In this document: in pieces, positions 1 to 9,445 of the stretch
Layout: the number at the start of each line of letters is the position of its first letter
Position numbering within the stretch: position 1 is the stretch's first letter
From: Curvibacter gracilis ATCC BAA-807
GTDB taxonomy: Bacteria > Pseudomonadota > Gammaproteobacteria > Burkholderiales > Burkholderiaceae_C
Assembly: GCF_000518645.1 (NCBI RefSeq)
Contig: NZ_JADZ01000017.1
Span: 62,001 to 126,000, forward strand
DNA length: 64,000 nt
Direction of reading: 5' to 3'
The notes under the pieces: generated by a model
Database searches by the model: none
Told to the model about the DNA's origin: nothing
What the model saw: the letters and a program-made list of their open reading frames with translations, nothing else
Program-made: the position numbers and the translations under genes

Positions 1-2
1 TG

Positions 3-836
3 ATCGTCACCGCCCAGCTGCCGGCCTTTGCCCAGCCCGGCCAGACCATCGACATCAACGTCTCCTCCATCGGCAACGCCAAGTCGCTCAAGGGTGGCAC
101 CCTGGTCACCACCCCGCTGCGCGGCGTGGACGGCGAGATCTACGCGCTGGCCCAGGGCAACCTGGTGGTGGGCGGCGCAGGGGCCTCGGCCGGCGGCAGC
201 AAGGTGCAGATCAACCACCTGAGCGCGGGCCGCATCCCCGGCGGCGCCCAGGTCGAACGCTCGGTGCCCACCCCGCTGCAGGACGGCGACACCATCAGCC
301 TGGGCCTGAACGCCTCCGACTTCCAGACCGCCCGCCACGTGGCCGCGGCCATCAACAACAAACTGGGCAATGGCATCGCCCGCGCCCTGGACGGCCGCAC
401 CGTGCAGGTCAAGGCCCCCAACGACCCCAATGCCCGGGTGAACTTCATCGCCGACCTGGAAGAGCTGTCGATCGAATCCATGGTGCCCGCCGCCAAGGTG
501 GTGATGAACACCCGCACCGGCTCCATCGTGCTCAACCAGGCCGTCACCCTGGGCCCTTGCGCCATCGCGCACGGCAACCTGTCGGTCACCATCAGCTCGA
601 CCCCGGTGATCAGCCAGCCCAATGCCTTGTCAGGCGGCCAGACCGTGGTCGCCCAGAAAGCCGATATCCAGATCAAGCAAGATCCGGGCATCATCATGAA
701 CCTGCCGGCCTCGCCGCAATTGGCCGATGTGGTGCGCGCCCTCAACGCGCTGGGCGCCACCCCGCAGGACCTGCTGGCCATTTTGCAGGCCATCAAGGCC
801 GCAGGGGCCCTGAACGCGGAGCTGGAGGTGATCTGA
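3..836 (+). CDS. flgI: Flagellar P-ring protein FlgI (5' end outside window)
   Basis: FlgI builds the periplasmic P ring around the flagellar rod in the peptidoglycan layer. Only the last 277 codons are present; the family is usually about 370 residues, so the signal peptide and N-terminal third lie upstream of the window. The visible reading frame is open from base 3 and shows FlgI-typical stretches such as PGQTIDINVSSIGNAKSLKGG near the start and the C-terminal LADVVRALNALGATPQDLLAILQ type ending. The stop is one base before the flgJ start, and flgK and flgL follow in the order usual for betaproteobacteria. Identification is firm from sequence plus context. Confidence 0.96.
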   Translation: MVTAQLPAFAQPGQTIDINVSSIGNAKSLKGGTLVTTPLRGVDGEIYALAQGNLVVGGAGASAGGSKVQINHLSAGRIPGGAQVERSVPTPLQDGDTISLGLNASDFQTARHVAAAINNKLGNGIARALDGRTVQVKAPNDPNARVNFIADLEELSIESMVPAAKVVMNTRTGSIVLNQAVTLGPCAIAHGNLSVTISSTPVISQPNALSGGQTVVAQKADIQIKQDPGIIMNLPASPQLADVVRALNALGATPQDLLAILQAIKAAGALNAELEVI

Positions 837-837
837 C

Positions 838-1758
838 ATGGCACTCTCGCCGCTGGTCAACAACCAGCTCGCCACCGACTCGAGGTCGCTCGACAACCTC
901 AAGCTCCAGGCCGGGCAGAAAGATCCCGCCGCGATCCAGGAGGCGGCCAAGCAGTTCGAATCGCTGTTCATGCGCGAGATGCTCAAGAGCATGCGCGAGG
1001 CCACCATGAAGTCGGGCATGCTCGACAGCGCCCAGGAGAACATGGGCACCGACATGCTCGACCAGCAGTTCTCGGTGCAGATGTCGGGCAAGCCCGGCGG
1101 CCTGTCCGACCTGATCGCCAAGCAGTTGTCACGCCAGATGGGCGTGCCCGAGGCACCGGCCTTCGAGACCCCCAGCACCCTGTCGCTGGGCAACCGCCTC
1201 AGCACGGTGCTGCCCGGCAAGACCCAGGCCACCCCCCCGGCAGCGTCCGACACACCGGTCAAGACCACGGCCAGCCAGGCCGCCTTCGTGCAGCGCCTGC
1301 AAGGCGCCGCCGCCAAGGTGGAGCAGCAAAGCGGCATTCCGGCCAGCTACATGCTGGGCCAGGCCGGCCATGAGACCGGCTGGGGCAAGCACGAGATCAA
1401 GAACGCCAACGGAAGCCCCTCGTACAACCTGTTCGGCATCAAGGCCGGGCCGGGCTGGACCGGCAAGGTGGCCACCGTGACCACCACCGAGTACGTGAAC
1501 GGCGAAGCCCGCAAGACCACGGCCAAGTTCCGCGCCTACGACAATTACGAACAGTCGTTCCAGGACTACGCCAAGCTGATCAACCAGAGCCCGCGCTACG
1601 CCAATGCGCGCCAGCAGACCGGCTCGGTGGTCGCCTTTGCCAACGAGCTGCAACGCGCCGGCTACGCCACCGACCCGGCCTATGCCAGCAAGCTCAGCAA
1701 GGCCATCAACACCACGCAGCAACTGCAGCGCAACCAACCCTGGCGAGGTGTGGCATGA
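838..1758 (+). CDS. flgJ: Flagellar rod-assembly protein / peptidoglycan hydrolase FlgJ
   Basis: A 306-residue two-domain FlgJ. Residues about 30-100 form the rod-capping domain (AAKQFESLFMREMLKSMREA), and about 150-300 form a glucosaminidase-type domain that opens peptidoglycan for the rod. The catalytic glutamate motif reads GHETGWGKHEI, with E179 in the position of the lysozyme-like acid. Length and dual architecture match beta- and gammaproteobacterial FlgJ. It starts 1 base after the flgI stop, and its own stop overlaps the flgK start by 4 bases (ATGA), so the flgI-J-K genes are translationally coupled. Function is inferred from the family and context. Confidence 0.96.
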   Translation: MALSPLVNNQLATDSRSLDNLKLQAGQKDPAAIQEAAKQFESLFMREMLKSMREATMKSGMLDSAQENMGTDMLDQQFSVQMSGKPGGLSDLIAKQLSRQMGVPEAPAFETPSTLSLGNRLSTVLPGKTQATPPAASDTPVKTTASQAAFVQRLQGAAAKVEQQSGIPASYMLGQAGHETGWGKHEIKNANGSPSYNLFGIKAGPGWTGKVATVTTTEYVNGEARKTTAKFRAYDNYEQSFQDYAKLINQSPRYANARQQTGSVVAFANELQRAGYATDPAYASKLSKAINTTQQLQRNQPWRGVA

Positions 1759-3773
1759 GTGGCGGTCTGCTCAACCTGGGCGCGCGCGCCCTGATGTCCA
1801 ACCAGGTGGCCCTGCAGGTCACCGGCAACAACATCTCCAACGTCAACACGGCCGGCTATTCTCGCCAGACCGCGGTGATGAGTGCGGTGCAAGGCGACTT
1901 CACCGGCAGCGGCTACGTCGGCAAGGGCGTCGAGGTCTCGACCGTGCAGCGCGTGTACGACGAGTTCCTGACCAAGCAGGCCACGGCCACCGCCTCCATC
2001 AAGTCGCTCGACGCCGCTCGGGCCGACAAGGTGGCCCAGATGGAGAACATCTTCCTGGGCGGCACCAACGGGCTGGGCCAGGCCATCAACAACACGATCA
2101 ACGCCTTCTCGGACGTGGCCAATGCGCCCACCGACCTGACCGCCCGCACCGTGGCCATCACCCAGGCCCAGGAAATGGCCTCTCGCTTCCAGAGCGCCAG
2201 CACCCAGCTCAGCGACCTGCAGCAGAACACCCAGCTGCAGCTCAAGGACGATCAGACCGTGATCAACTCGCTGGCCCAGCAGCTGGCCAGCCTGAACGCA
2301 CAGATCTCCTTCGCCCAAAGCTCGGGCCAGCCGCCCAACGACCTGCTGGACAAGCGCGACAACCTGCTCACCCAGCTCAACCAGAAGGTGCAGACCACCA
2401 CCGTCAAGGTGAACGACGGCACCATCAGCATCTTCCTGGCCAACCAGCCCCTGGTGCTGGGCGCCCAGGCCGCCTCAGTGAGCTTCACCCAGCCCAACGA
2501 ATTCCCGGGCGACGGCAACACCCTCAAGCTCAAGATCACCCAGGCTGGCAACGGTCAGACCACGGAAGTCGACGAGAACACCCTGGGCGGTGGCGAGGCC
2601 GTGGGCCTGCTGCGCTTCCACAACACCGATCTGGCGGAGGCGCGCAACCTGCTGGGTCGCATGGCCGTGGCGGTGACCACCGACATGAACGAGCAGCACT
2701 TTGCCGGTGTGGACCTGAACGGCAACACCGGCAAGGCCTTGTTTGCCCCGATCACCATGACCGCCATTGCTGGCGCCAGCAACAGCGCGCCCGCTGCGGC
2801 GCTGGGCGCCTATGTGGCCAACGACCAGGGGCTGGACGTGGCCACCTACACCATCACCCTGGGGGCGCCCTCCGGCGGCAGCCCGACCATCGCCAAGGTG
2901 ATTGCCAACACGGCCAACGGCCCCATCGACGTGACCAGCAGCATGGTCACCACGGCCGGGCCGCCGCCCTCCTACACCGTGGGCGGCCTGTCCATCAACG
3001 CCATGCCCAGCAGCGCCGGCGGCGCCGCCGGCGACACCTTCCTGCTGCGCCCCTATGACACGGCTGCCAGCTCCATGAGCGTGGCCCTGTCCTCACCCGC
3101 ATCGCTGGCCGTCTCGAACCCGGTCGTGGCCACGCCGGCCGCGGCCAACCAGGGCACGCTGTCCGTGAAGAACATCGCGGCCGCCCCCGCTTCGCCCGCC
3201 AGCTGGGCCTTGCAGACCGGCAGCCCGGCCACCTACTACGCCAACAACGCCAACCTGAACGACACGGTGCAGATCACCTTCACCAGTGCCAACCAGTACA
3301 ACGTGGTGGACACCACCACCAGTACCACCCTGGCCACAGGCGCCAACTACACACCGGGCCAGCCCATCACCTGGAACGGCTGGAACCTGACCCTCACCGG
3401 CACACCGCAGACCGGCGACAGCGTCACGGTGAAGCAACCCTCCGCAGGCATCCAGAAAAACGATGGCGGCAACGCCAAGTCCATGCTGGGCCTGGCCTCA
3501 CGCAGCGTCACGGCCGACCAGACCCCGATGTCGGACATCTACGCCGGTCTGATGGCCCAGATCGGTGTGCGGGCGCAGAGCGCCCAGTACGCCGCCGATG
3601 TGTCGGGCTCGATTGCGGCCAACGCCGAAGCAGCGCGCACCTCGGTCTCCGGGGTCAATCTGGACGAAGAAGCGGCTCACCTGCTTCAGTACCAGCAGGC
3701 CTACCAGGCGTCGGCCAAGATCGTGTCGACCGCTCAAAGCATTTTCGACACCTTGTTGCAGGTCATGCGCTGA
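1755..3773 (+). CDS. flgK: Flagellar hook-associated protein 1 FlgK
   Basis: FlgK (672 residues) joins the hook to the filament and is exported by the flagellar type III apparatus, so it has no signal peptide. The N-terminus has the rod/hook/filament signature (ALQVTGNNISNVNTAGYSRQ) and the C-terminus the matching coiled-coil end with EEAAHLLQYQQAYQASAKIV. The central part is Ala/Thr/Ser-rich and variable, as expected for the surface domain; the protein is somewhat longer than the enterobacterial one (about 550 residues), with the extra length in this middle region. The start overlaps the flgJ stop by 4 bases. Confidence 0.97.
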   Translation: MSGGLLNLGARALMSNQVALQVTGNNISNVNTAGYSRQTAVMSAVQGDFTGSGYVGKGVEVSTVQRVYDEFLTKQATATASIKSLDAARADKVAQMENIFLGGTNGLGQAINNTINAFSDVANAPTDLTARTVAITQAQEMASRFQSASTQLSDLQQNTQLQLKDDQTVINSLAQQLASLNAQISFAQSSGQPPNDLLDKRDNLLTQLNQKVQTTTVKVNDGTISIFLANQPLVLGAQAASVSFTQPNEFPGDGNTLKLKITQAGNGQTTEVDENTLGGGEAVGLLRFHNTDLAEARNLLGRMAVAVTTDMNEQHFAGVDLNGNTGKALFAPITMTAIAGASNSAPAAALGAYVANDQGLDVATYTITLGAPSGGSPTIAKVIANTANGPIDVTSSMVTTAGPPPSYTVGGLSINAMPSSAGGAAGDTFLLRPYDTAASSMSVALSSPASLAVSNPVVATPAAANQGTLSVKNIAAAPASPASWALQTGSPATYYANNANLNDTVQITFTSANQYNVVDTTTSTTLATGANYTPGQPITWNGWNLTLTGTPQTGDSVTVKQPSAGIQKNDGGNAKSMLGLASRSVTADQTPMSDIYAGLMAQIGVRAQSAQYAADVSGSIAANAEAARTSVSGVNLDEEAAHLLQYQQAYQASAKIVSTAQSIFDTLLQVMR

Positions 3774-3806
3774 CCCACCCCACTGAGTGGCTGAAAGGCA
3801 GACACC

Positions 3807-5027
3807 ATGTCCAACTTCTTCGCCCGCGTCGGTTCTGCCGATGCCTACGCTTCCGCCATCAACAACATTGGTGGCCGCCAGTCGCGCCTGACGCAATTGC
3901 AAAGCAATCTGACGGCCGGCAAGCGCGTACTCAAGCCCAGCGACGACCCGACGGCCGCCGCACAGGCCGAGCGCGCCATCACCCGCTCGGCCCAGGTCAC
4001 GATCCAGCAGCGGGCCCTGTCGCTGCAAAAAGACAATATGTCGCACGCCGAAACCGTGCTCGGCCAGGCCAGTGATGCGATCCAGTCCTTCCGCGAACTG
4101 CTGGTGCAGGCCGGCAACGGGGCCAACACCGCCAGCGACCTGGGCACCATCACCTCGCAGCTGACCACGCTGCGCAACCAGCTGCTCACCTACGCCAACA
4201 CCACCGATGCCAACGGTCAGGCCTTGTTCGGCGGTCTGGGCAGCACCAACACCCCCTTCATCGAGCCCAATGCCACGGCCGGTGTGGTGTTCGCGGGCCT
4301 GGGCGGGCAGACCAATGGCACCGCCCTGACCATCCCCAACACCATCGACGGTCAGGCCGCGTTCGCCAACGTCACGCCCACCACCGGCGCCTTTGCCATC
4401 AGCGCACAGTCCGGCAACACCGGCACGGCCACGGCCAGCGCCGGCACCATCCTGGTCCCCACCTCGCCCAATGTGCTGGCGGGCAACAGCTACCAGATCA
4501 ATTTCACCTCCGGCACCACCTACACGGTCACCAACCTGTCGGCCAGTCCGCCCACCACCTCCGGCAGCCTGACCATGTCGGGCAGCACCGTGACATTTGG
4601 CGGGGCGGGCAATGCCGATCAGCAGATGACCCTGACCGGGACGCCGGCGGCCGGCGACAGCTTCACGGTCAAGCCCAAGGCCTCGATCTTCGACGTCATG
4701 GACAGCGCCATCGCCGGCATCAAGAACGCCAGCAGCGGCACCAGCGCCCAGGCCTCGGTCAGCGGCTCGCTGGCCTCGCTCGACAATGCCTATGTGGCCG
4801 TGCAGGCCGCGCGTGGTCTGGCCGGCGACTACCTGAACCAGGCCGATGTGATCGACTCGAACCAGCAGACCAAGGCGGTGCAGTTGGAAGGGGACCGCTC
4901 AAGGGCCGAAGATCTGGATATGCTTCAGGGCATCTCGGATTTCCAGAACCAGACCACCGGCTACCAGGCGGCTCTGAAGTCCTATGCGCAAATCCAGAGC
5001 ATGTCCTTGTTTGATTTTCTGAAGTAG
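3807..5027 (+). CDS. flgL: Flagellar hook-filament junction protein FlgL
   Basis: FlgL (406 residues) is the second hook-filament junction protein, placed between FlgK and flagellin. The N-terminal helix region contains LTQLQSNLTAGKRVLKPSDDP and the C-terminal helix contains DFQNQTTGYQAALKSYAQIQSMSLFDFLK-type sequence, the flagellin-fold ends that pack together. The middle is Thr/Ser/Gly-rich. The gene follows flgK after 33 bases. It is longer than the E. coli protein (about 317 residues), again through the variable central domain. The next gene starts only 8 bases after its stop, which suggests readthrough of the flagellar transcript into it. Confidence 0.96.
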   Translation: MSNFFARVGSADAYASAINNIGGRQSRLTQLQSNLTAGKRVLKPSDDPTAAAQAERAITRSAQVTIQQRALSLQKDNMSHAETVLGQASDAIQSFRELLVQAGNGANTASDLGTITSQLTTLRNQLLTYANTTDANGQALFGGLGSTNTPFIEPNATAGVVFAGLGGQTNGTALTIPNTIDGQAAFANVTPTTGAFAISAQSGNTGTATASAGTILVPTSPNVLAGNSYQINFTSGTTYTVTNLSASPPTTSGSLTMSGSTVTFGGAGNADQQMTLTGTPAAGDSFTVKPKASIFDVMDSAIAGIKNASSGTSAQASVSGSLASLDNAYVAVQAARGLAGDYLNQADVIDSNQQTKAVQLEGDRSRAEDLDMLQGISDFQNQTTGYQAALKSYAQIQSMSLFDFLK

Positions 5028-5035
5028 CACACCGA

Positions 5036-6289
5036 ATGGTCCAATCCGTCCTCGGCAGCATCACCCTCGGCTACCGCCCCCTGTGGGGCCGCAACCGCGA
5101 ATTGGCGGGCGTGCAGCTGCGCGTGGCGCCCGAGCCGGCCATGCCGGTCGATGCGCCCCACCTGCTGCGCACCCTCGACGAACTCTGGAGCGCCGACGCC
5201 CCGCCCCTGCTGCTGAGCGCCGAAACCCCGGCCCTGCTGGCGGGCCTGCTGGAACACGGCGACGCCCAGTCGCCCCAGGTCGAGGTGCCGGGCGACTGGC
5301 TGGAGGCCGATGCCGGCCTGCAGGCCCGGGTGGTGCAGGCGCACCGCCGCGGGTTGCGGGTGATCTGGCGCGGCGATGTGCGCCACATGCCGCCCCCCGC
5401 ACCCGACCGCCCCGTGCACCGCTGCCTGCTGAGCCTGCAACCCGAAGACGCCGCCGCCGCCCTGCAGGCTGCGTTGCAACAAAAGCGCCAGCCCAACGCG
5501 CCGTCCACGGCCTTTTTGCGCAGCCCGGTGCAGCCCGGGCATTACTACGAGAACATCGCCAGCGCCGCCCTGATCGACCACTGCCTGGACCAGAAACACG
5601 GTCTGGCCCTGCTGGGCTGGCCCGACGACGATGTGCTGTACGGCCACCGCGGGCGGGAACTGGCCCCGGCGCGCAGCATCATCGAGCGCCTGCTGCGCGC
5701 CATCGGGCAAGACCAGTCCATGGACGTCATCGAAGACATCCTGAGCGAAGAGCCCATCCTGAGCTACCGATTCCTGACCCTGACCAATTCGGCTGCTTTG
5801 GGCCTGCGCACCGGCATCGACTCGCTGCGCCGGGGGCTGATGATGATGGGCTACACCCAGCTGGAAAAATGGCTGGTCGGCCAGTTGCCCCACGCCGGCA
5901 CCGATCTCAACCTGCAACCCGTGCGCCTGGGCATGGTGCTGCGGGCCCGCCTGATGGAACACATCCTGGACGCGGGCATCGAAGAAGACCTGCGCCGCGA
6001 GGTCTACCTGTGCGGCCTGTTCTCGCAACTCGATGTGCTGATGAACGAGCCCCTGGGCAGCATCCTGCACCGGCTGCCGCTGTCAGACCGCATCTACTCG
6101 GCCAACGTCACCCAGTCGGGCCCCTATCTTCCGGCGCTCGACCTGGCCCGCGCCATGGACAGCGCCGACACGGCCACCGTGCGCGCGCTGCGCCACGCCC
6201 ATGAACTCGACACCGAAGACCTGAACCGAGCCCTGCTGCACACCTTGCTGAGCCAGCACGTGCCGGCCAACGCCGCCACCCGCACCTGA
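5036..6289 (+). CDS. HDOD-domain protein with a degenerate EAL-like N-terminal half (YuxH type)
   Basis: A 417-residue soluble protein. The C-terminal half (about residues 200-400) is an HDOD domain: SIIERLLRAIGQDQSMDVIE, then ILSYRFLTLTNSAALG and a long helical region; HDOD proteins are HD-like domains generally lacking the metal ligands. The N-terminal half (IGYRPLWGRN-like start, alternating strand and helix segments) looks like the degenerate EAL domains found in YuxH proteins; I see no intact EAL catalytic motif, so c-di-GMP hydrolysis is not expected. It lies 8 bases after flgL and ends 20 bases before a convergent gene, so it is probably the last gene of the flagellar transcript. A role linking signalling to motility is inference. 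Confidence 0.8.
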   Translation: MVQSVLGSITLGYRPLWGRNRELAGVQLRVAPEPAMPVDAPHLLRTLDELWSADAPPLLLSAETPALLAGLLEHGDAQSPQVEVPGDWLEADAGLQARVVQAHRRGLRVIWRGDVRHMPPPAPDRPVHRCLLSLQPEDAAAALQAALQQKRQPNAPSTAFLRSPVQPGHYYENIASAALIDHCLDQKHGLALLGWPDDDVLYGHRGRELAPARSIIERLLRAIGQDQSMDVIEDILSEEPILSYRFLTLTNSAALGLRTGIDSLRRGLMMMGYTQLEKWLVGQLPHAGTDLNLQPVRLGMVLRARLMEHILDAGIEEDLRREVYLCGLFSQLDVLMNEPLGSILHRLPLSDRIYSANVTQSGPYLPALDLARAMDSADTATVRALRHAHELDTEDLNRALLHTLLSQHVPANAATRT

Positions 6290-6309
6290 GGCCTCAGCGC
6301 GTCAGCGCG

Positions 6310-7749
6310 TCAGCGGCTCTCACCCACCACGCGGGCAAACACCTTCCAGAACGCCGCGTCCTGCGCCGTGGCAAAGTTGATGCGCATCAGCGTGCCCGAC
6401 TTGCGGCTGGCGTGGAACAGCGCCCCCGGCGCCAGCAGGTAGCCCTCGTCCAGCATGCGCTGCGCCAGCACATCGGTGTCCACCCCCGTGTCCACCCAGC
6501 CGAACATGCCGGCCGGCTCGGCCACGAAGCGGCAGCCGGCCTGCAGCGCCAGCTTCACCGTGCGGGCCCGGGCCGCGTCCAGCCGGGTGCGGATGCGTTC
6601 GGCATGGCGGCGCAACTGCCCTTGCTCGATGCACAGGGCCAGTGCTTTTTCCAGCAACGAGGGCGTGGTCAGCGTGGCCAGCAGCTTGGTGTCCAGCAGG
6701 CGCTCCACCAGATCGGGCGGCGCGGCCAGAAAGCCCACCCGCCAGTTGGGCGCCAGGATCTTGGCAAAGCCGCTCACGTAGATGCTGCGCTGCAAGCCAT
6801 CGAGCACCGTGAGCCGCGTGGCGTGGTCGGGCGCGATGTGGCCATAGGTGTCGTCTTCGACGATGTGGAAATCGTGCCGGGTGGCCAGTTGCAGCACCCG
6901 GTGCGCGCTGCCCGGGGTCAGGCAGTGGCCGGTGGGGTTGTGGAACACGCTCACACTCACGAACAGCTTGGGCGCATGCACCTCGCAATAGCGCTGCATC
7001 ACCGCCAGGTCGGGGCCATCGGCCAGGCGCGGCACAGGCAGGATGCGCATGCCCAGGGCATCGAGCCGGGCAAACTCGACCGACCAGCCCGGCTCCTCCA
7101 CCATCACCGGGTCGCCCGCCTTGAGCAGGGTGCGGCTCACGATGTCCAGCGCGTGCGTGGCCCCCACCGTGGTGATGATCTGCTGCGGCTGGGCCCGGAT
7201 GTTGAGCCCGGCCAGACGCTGCGCCAGCACGCGGCGCAACTCGGCGTCGCCCATCGGGTCGCCATAGCGCAGCGAACTCTCCTGCAGCGCGCGCGTGCTG
7301 GTCACCTTGCGCACGGCGGCCGGCATGAAGGTGGTCTCCAGCCAGTCCGGCGGCAACACGCCCGAACCCGGCTGGGGCTTGTTCGAGGCCTGGTGGAACA
7401 TGCCGCGGATCAGCGCCGCCGCATTCACATGCGAGCCCGACGGCAGGGCCTGCACCCCCTCACCCAGCACCCCGGCGGCCGCGCTGCGCTGTGGCACCGG
7501 GCCCGGAGGCTCGGGGCTGACCAGATCACGCACAAAGAAGCCGCGCTGGCGCCGCGCCTCCACCAGGCCCTGGGCCAGCAGCTGGTCGTAGGCCGCCACC
7601 ACGGTGTAGGCACTGACACCCTGCTGGCGGGCGCATTCGCGCACCGAAGGCAGGCGTGCCCCGGGCGCCAGCAGGCGGGCGCGGATGCGCTCGGCAAAAC
7701 GCTCGACCAGTTGTTCGGTCAGGGATTGTTGGGAGTGGCGCGTCAGCAT
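6310..7749 (-). CDS. MocR/PdxR-family PLP-dependent transcriptional regulator
   Basis: A 479-residue fusion of a GntR-type winged helix (about residues 10-75: LPSVRECARQQGVSAYTVV) to a fold-type I aminotransferase-like domain. The PLP-lysine motif is SGFAKILAPNWR, with K330 the expected Schiff-base residue. MocR proteins sense amino-acid- or vitamin-like ligands through PLP and usually control a divergent gene. I chose the ATG at 7747-7749; an in-frame TTG two codons upstream exists but would reach further into the operator region. The gene is divergent from a LysE-type exporter, with three near-identical CTGTATTGG boxes in between, so it most likely regulates that exporter operon and itself. 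Confidence 0.9.
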   Translation of the reverse strand: MLTRHSQQSLTEQLVERFAERIRARLLAPGARLPSVRECARQQGVSAYTVVAAYDQLLAQGLVEARRQRGFFVRDLVSPEPPGPVPQRSAAAGVLGEGVQALPSGSHVNAAALIRGMFHQASNKPQPGSGVLPPDWLETTFMPAAVRKVTSTRALQESSLRYGDPMGDAELRRVLAQRLAGLNIRAQPQQIITTVGATHALDIVSRTLLKAGDPVMVEEPGWSVEFARLDALGMRILPVPRLADGPDLAVMQRYCEVHAPKLFVSVSVFHNPTGHCLTPGSAHRVLQLATRHDFHIVEDDTYGHIAPDHATRLTVLDGLQRSIYVSGFAKILAPNWRVGFLAAPPDLVERLLDTKLLATLTTPSLLEKALALCIEQGQLRRHAERIRTRLDAARARTVKLALQAGCRFVAEPAGMFGWVDTGVDTDVLAQRMLDEGYLLAPGALFHASRKSGTLMRINFATAQDAAFWKVFARVVGESR

Positions 7750-7757
7750 GGGCAAAA

Positions 7758-7824
7758 CTGTATTGAAGGTTTGACCAATACAGATTGTGAAAATGTCAGC
7801 AAAACTGTATTGGGTCTGTGTTGG
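7758..7824. promoter_or_regulatory. Divergent operator region: four CTGTATTGG-like boxes
   Basis: The gap between the MocR-type gene and the exporter contains CTGTATTG at 7758-7765, its inverted copy CCAATACAG at 7775-7783, a direct copy CTGTATTGG at 7805-7813, and CTGTGTTGG (one mismatch) at 7816-7824. The first pair is inverted and the second pair is direct with an 11-base step. MocR-family regulators such as PdxR, GabR and TauR are known to use repeated half-sites in divergent promoters, so this is the likely binding region. The last box overlaps an in-frame GTG (7818) of the exporter gene, which argues for the later ATG start. Confidence 0.75.
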
Positions 7825-7847
7825 TCAAAAACTATAAAGTGACCGGC

Positions 7848-8453
7848 ATGAGCTGGCAAGAATTTTCCGCATTGCTGCTGCTGGCCACCGCCAGCAGCTT
7901 CACCCCCGGGCCCAACACCACGCTGTCGACCGCGCTGGCGGCCAACTTCGGCCTGCGCCGGGCGATGCGCTTCGTGCTGGCGGTGCCGGTGGGCTGGTCG
8001 CTGCTGCTGGCGCTGTGTTCGGCCGGGGTGGGCGCCGTGATCCTGGCCCTGCCGGCCTTGCGCTGGGCCATCCTCGCCACCGGTGTGGCCTACCTGCTGT
8101 GGCTGGCCTCGCGCCTGATGAACAGCCGCCAGCTGGCCCAGGCCGAGGCCTCGCGCCTGCAGGTCACCTTCGGCCAGGGCGTGATGCTGCAGTTCCTCAA
8201 CATCAAGGCCTGGATGCTGGCCCTGTCCATCGTGGCGGGTTTTGTGGCCGGCCAGGCGCAGCCGATGCAGCGTTTTCTGCTGATCCTGCCGGTGATGCTG
8301 TGCTTTGCCTTCTTCAGCAACCTGGCCTACGCCCTGGTGGGCTCGATGCTGCGCCACTGGCTGGCCCAGGGCCAGCGCCTGCTGGTGTTCAACCGCGTCA
8401 TGGCCACCGCCCTGGCGGGCACGGCGGCCTGGCTGCTCTGGAGCGCCCTGTGA
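7848..8453 (+). CDS. LysE/RhtB-family amino-acid exporter
   Basis: A 201-residue inner-membrane protein with about six hydrophobic helices and the LysE-family N-terminal signature SSFTPGPNTTLSTALAANFG. The family exports amino acids or their analogues. The conserved central segment GVMLQFLNIKAWMLAL is also typical. I start at the ATG at 7848 rather than the in-frame GTG at 7818, because homologous proteins begin just before the first helix and the GTG sits in an operator box. The stop overlaps the next gene's GTG start by 4 bases (GTGA), so the two transporters are coupled. The substrate cannot be told from sequence; the PLP-enzyme neighbours suggest an amino acid or amine. Confidence 0.88.
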   Translation: MSWQEFSALLLLATASSFTPGPNTTLSTALAANFGLRRAMRFVLAVPVGWSLLLALCSAGVGAVILALPALRWAILATGVAYLLWLASRLMNSRQLAQAEASRLQVTFGQGVMLQFLNIKAWMLALSIVAGFVAGQAQPMQRFLLILPVMLCFAFFSNLAYALVGSMLRHWLAQGQRLLVFNRVMATALAGTAAWLLWSAL

Positions 8454-9445
8454 GCAGCCCCTCTTCTGCCCAAGCCGATCGGCAACCTGATCGGCAACCC
8501 GACACCCAATTGCGCCGTGGCCTCTGGCTGGGCGCCCTGGGCGTGGCCATCTTCGCCCTCACCCTGCCCATGACCCGGCTGGCCGTGGGCAGCCCCGAGG
8601 CGCCCCTGATGTCCGGCCTGTTCGTGGCCATGGGCCGCGCCGTGGTGGCGGCCGCGCTGTCGGCCCTGTACCTGCTGGCCACCCGGGCGCGCTGGCCCAG
8701 CGCCGAGCAACGGCTGCCCCTGCTGCTGACAGCGCTGGGCGTGGTGTTCGGTTTTCCGCTGTTCACCTCGCTGGCCATGCGCCATGTGCAGGCCGTGCAC
8801 GCCAGCGTGATCGTGGGCCTGCTGCCCCTGGCCACGGCCGCCGTGGGCGCCGTGCTGCACCGGCAGCGCCCTTCGTGGCAGTTCTGGGCCTGGGCCGGCC
8901 TGGGCAGCGCCCTGGTGGTGGTGTTCGCGCTCACCCATGCCGGCGGGGCCGGCCTGGGCCTGAGCCCGGCCGACGGCCTGCTGCTGCTGGCCATGGCCAG
9001 CGCCGCCGTGGGCTATGCCTATGGCGGGCGGCTGTCACGCCAGATGCCGGCCGAGCATGTGATCTGCTGGGCCCTGCTGCTGGGCCTGCCGCTGACGCTG
9101 CCACTGGCCTGGGGCAGCCGGCCCGAGCAGGCCCTGCCCACCTCGGCCTGGCTGGCCTTCGGCTACGTGGCCCTGTTTTCGATGTGGCTGGGCTTTTTCG
9201 CCTGGTACCGCGGCCTGGCCCTGGGCGGCACGGTGCGCGTGAGCCAGGTGCAGCTGCTGCAACCCTTTTTGTCCATGCTGTTTGCCGTGCCTTTGCTGGG
9301 CGAGCGGCTGGACCTGGGCACCGCGCTGTTCGCCGCCGCCGTGGTGCTGACCGTGTTCCTGGGACGCAAGTCGCCGGTGAACGCGCCCACAAACACCGAC
9401 AATCACGTTTTGAGCTCCCTGCCAACGAAAGGAAACGCCTCATGA
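8450..9445 (+). CDS. EamA/DMT-family transporter
   Basis: A 331-residue integral membrane protein with two EamA repeats of about five helices each (first repeat around residues 20-150, second around 170-310). Drug/metabolite transporters of this family typically export amino acids or metabolites. The GTG start overlaps the LysE-type gene stop, and the product's own stop overlaps the aminotransferase start (ATGA), making a tightly coupled unit. An N-terminal tail of about 20 polar residues containing repeated DRQP precedes the first helix. Having two unrelated exporter families side by side under one regulator suggests efflux of related compounds; the substrate is unknown. Confidence 0.86.
   Translation: MSSPSSAQADRQPDRQPDTQLRRGLWLGALGVAIFALTLPMTRLAVGSPEAPLMSGLFVAMGRAVVAAALSALYLLATRARWPSAEQRLPLLLTALGVVFGFPLFTSLAMRHVQAVHASVIVGLLPLATAAVGAVLHRQRPSWQFWAWAGLGSALVVVFALTHAGGAGLGLSPADGLLLLAMASAAVGYAYGGRLSRQMPAEHVICWALLLGLPLTLPLAWGSRPEQALPTSAWLAFGYVALFSMWLGFFAWYRGLALGGTVRVSQVQLLQPFLSMLFAVPLLGERLDLGTALFAAAVVLTVFLGRKSPVNAPTNTDNHVLSSLPTKGNAS

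Noticed and set aside
6291-6311. GCGTCAGC tandem repeat at the end of the HDOD gene
   Set aside because: Only two short units in a 20-base convergent gap; no further structure.
7818-7847. GTG start for the LysE-type gene
   Set aside because: It lies inside a regulator box and adds ten residues not expected before the first helix.
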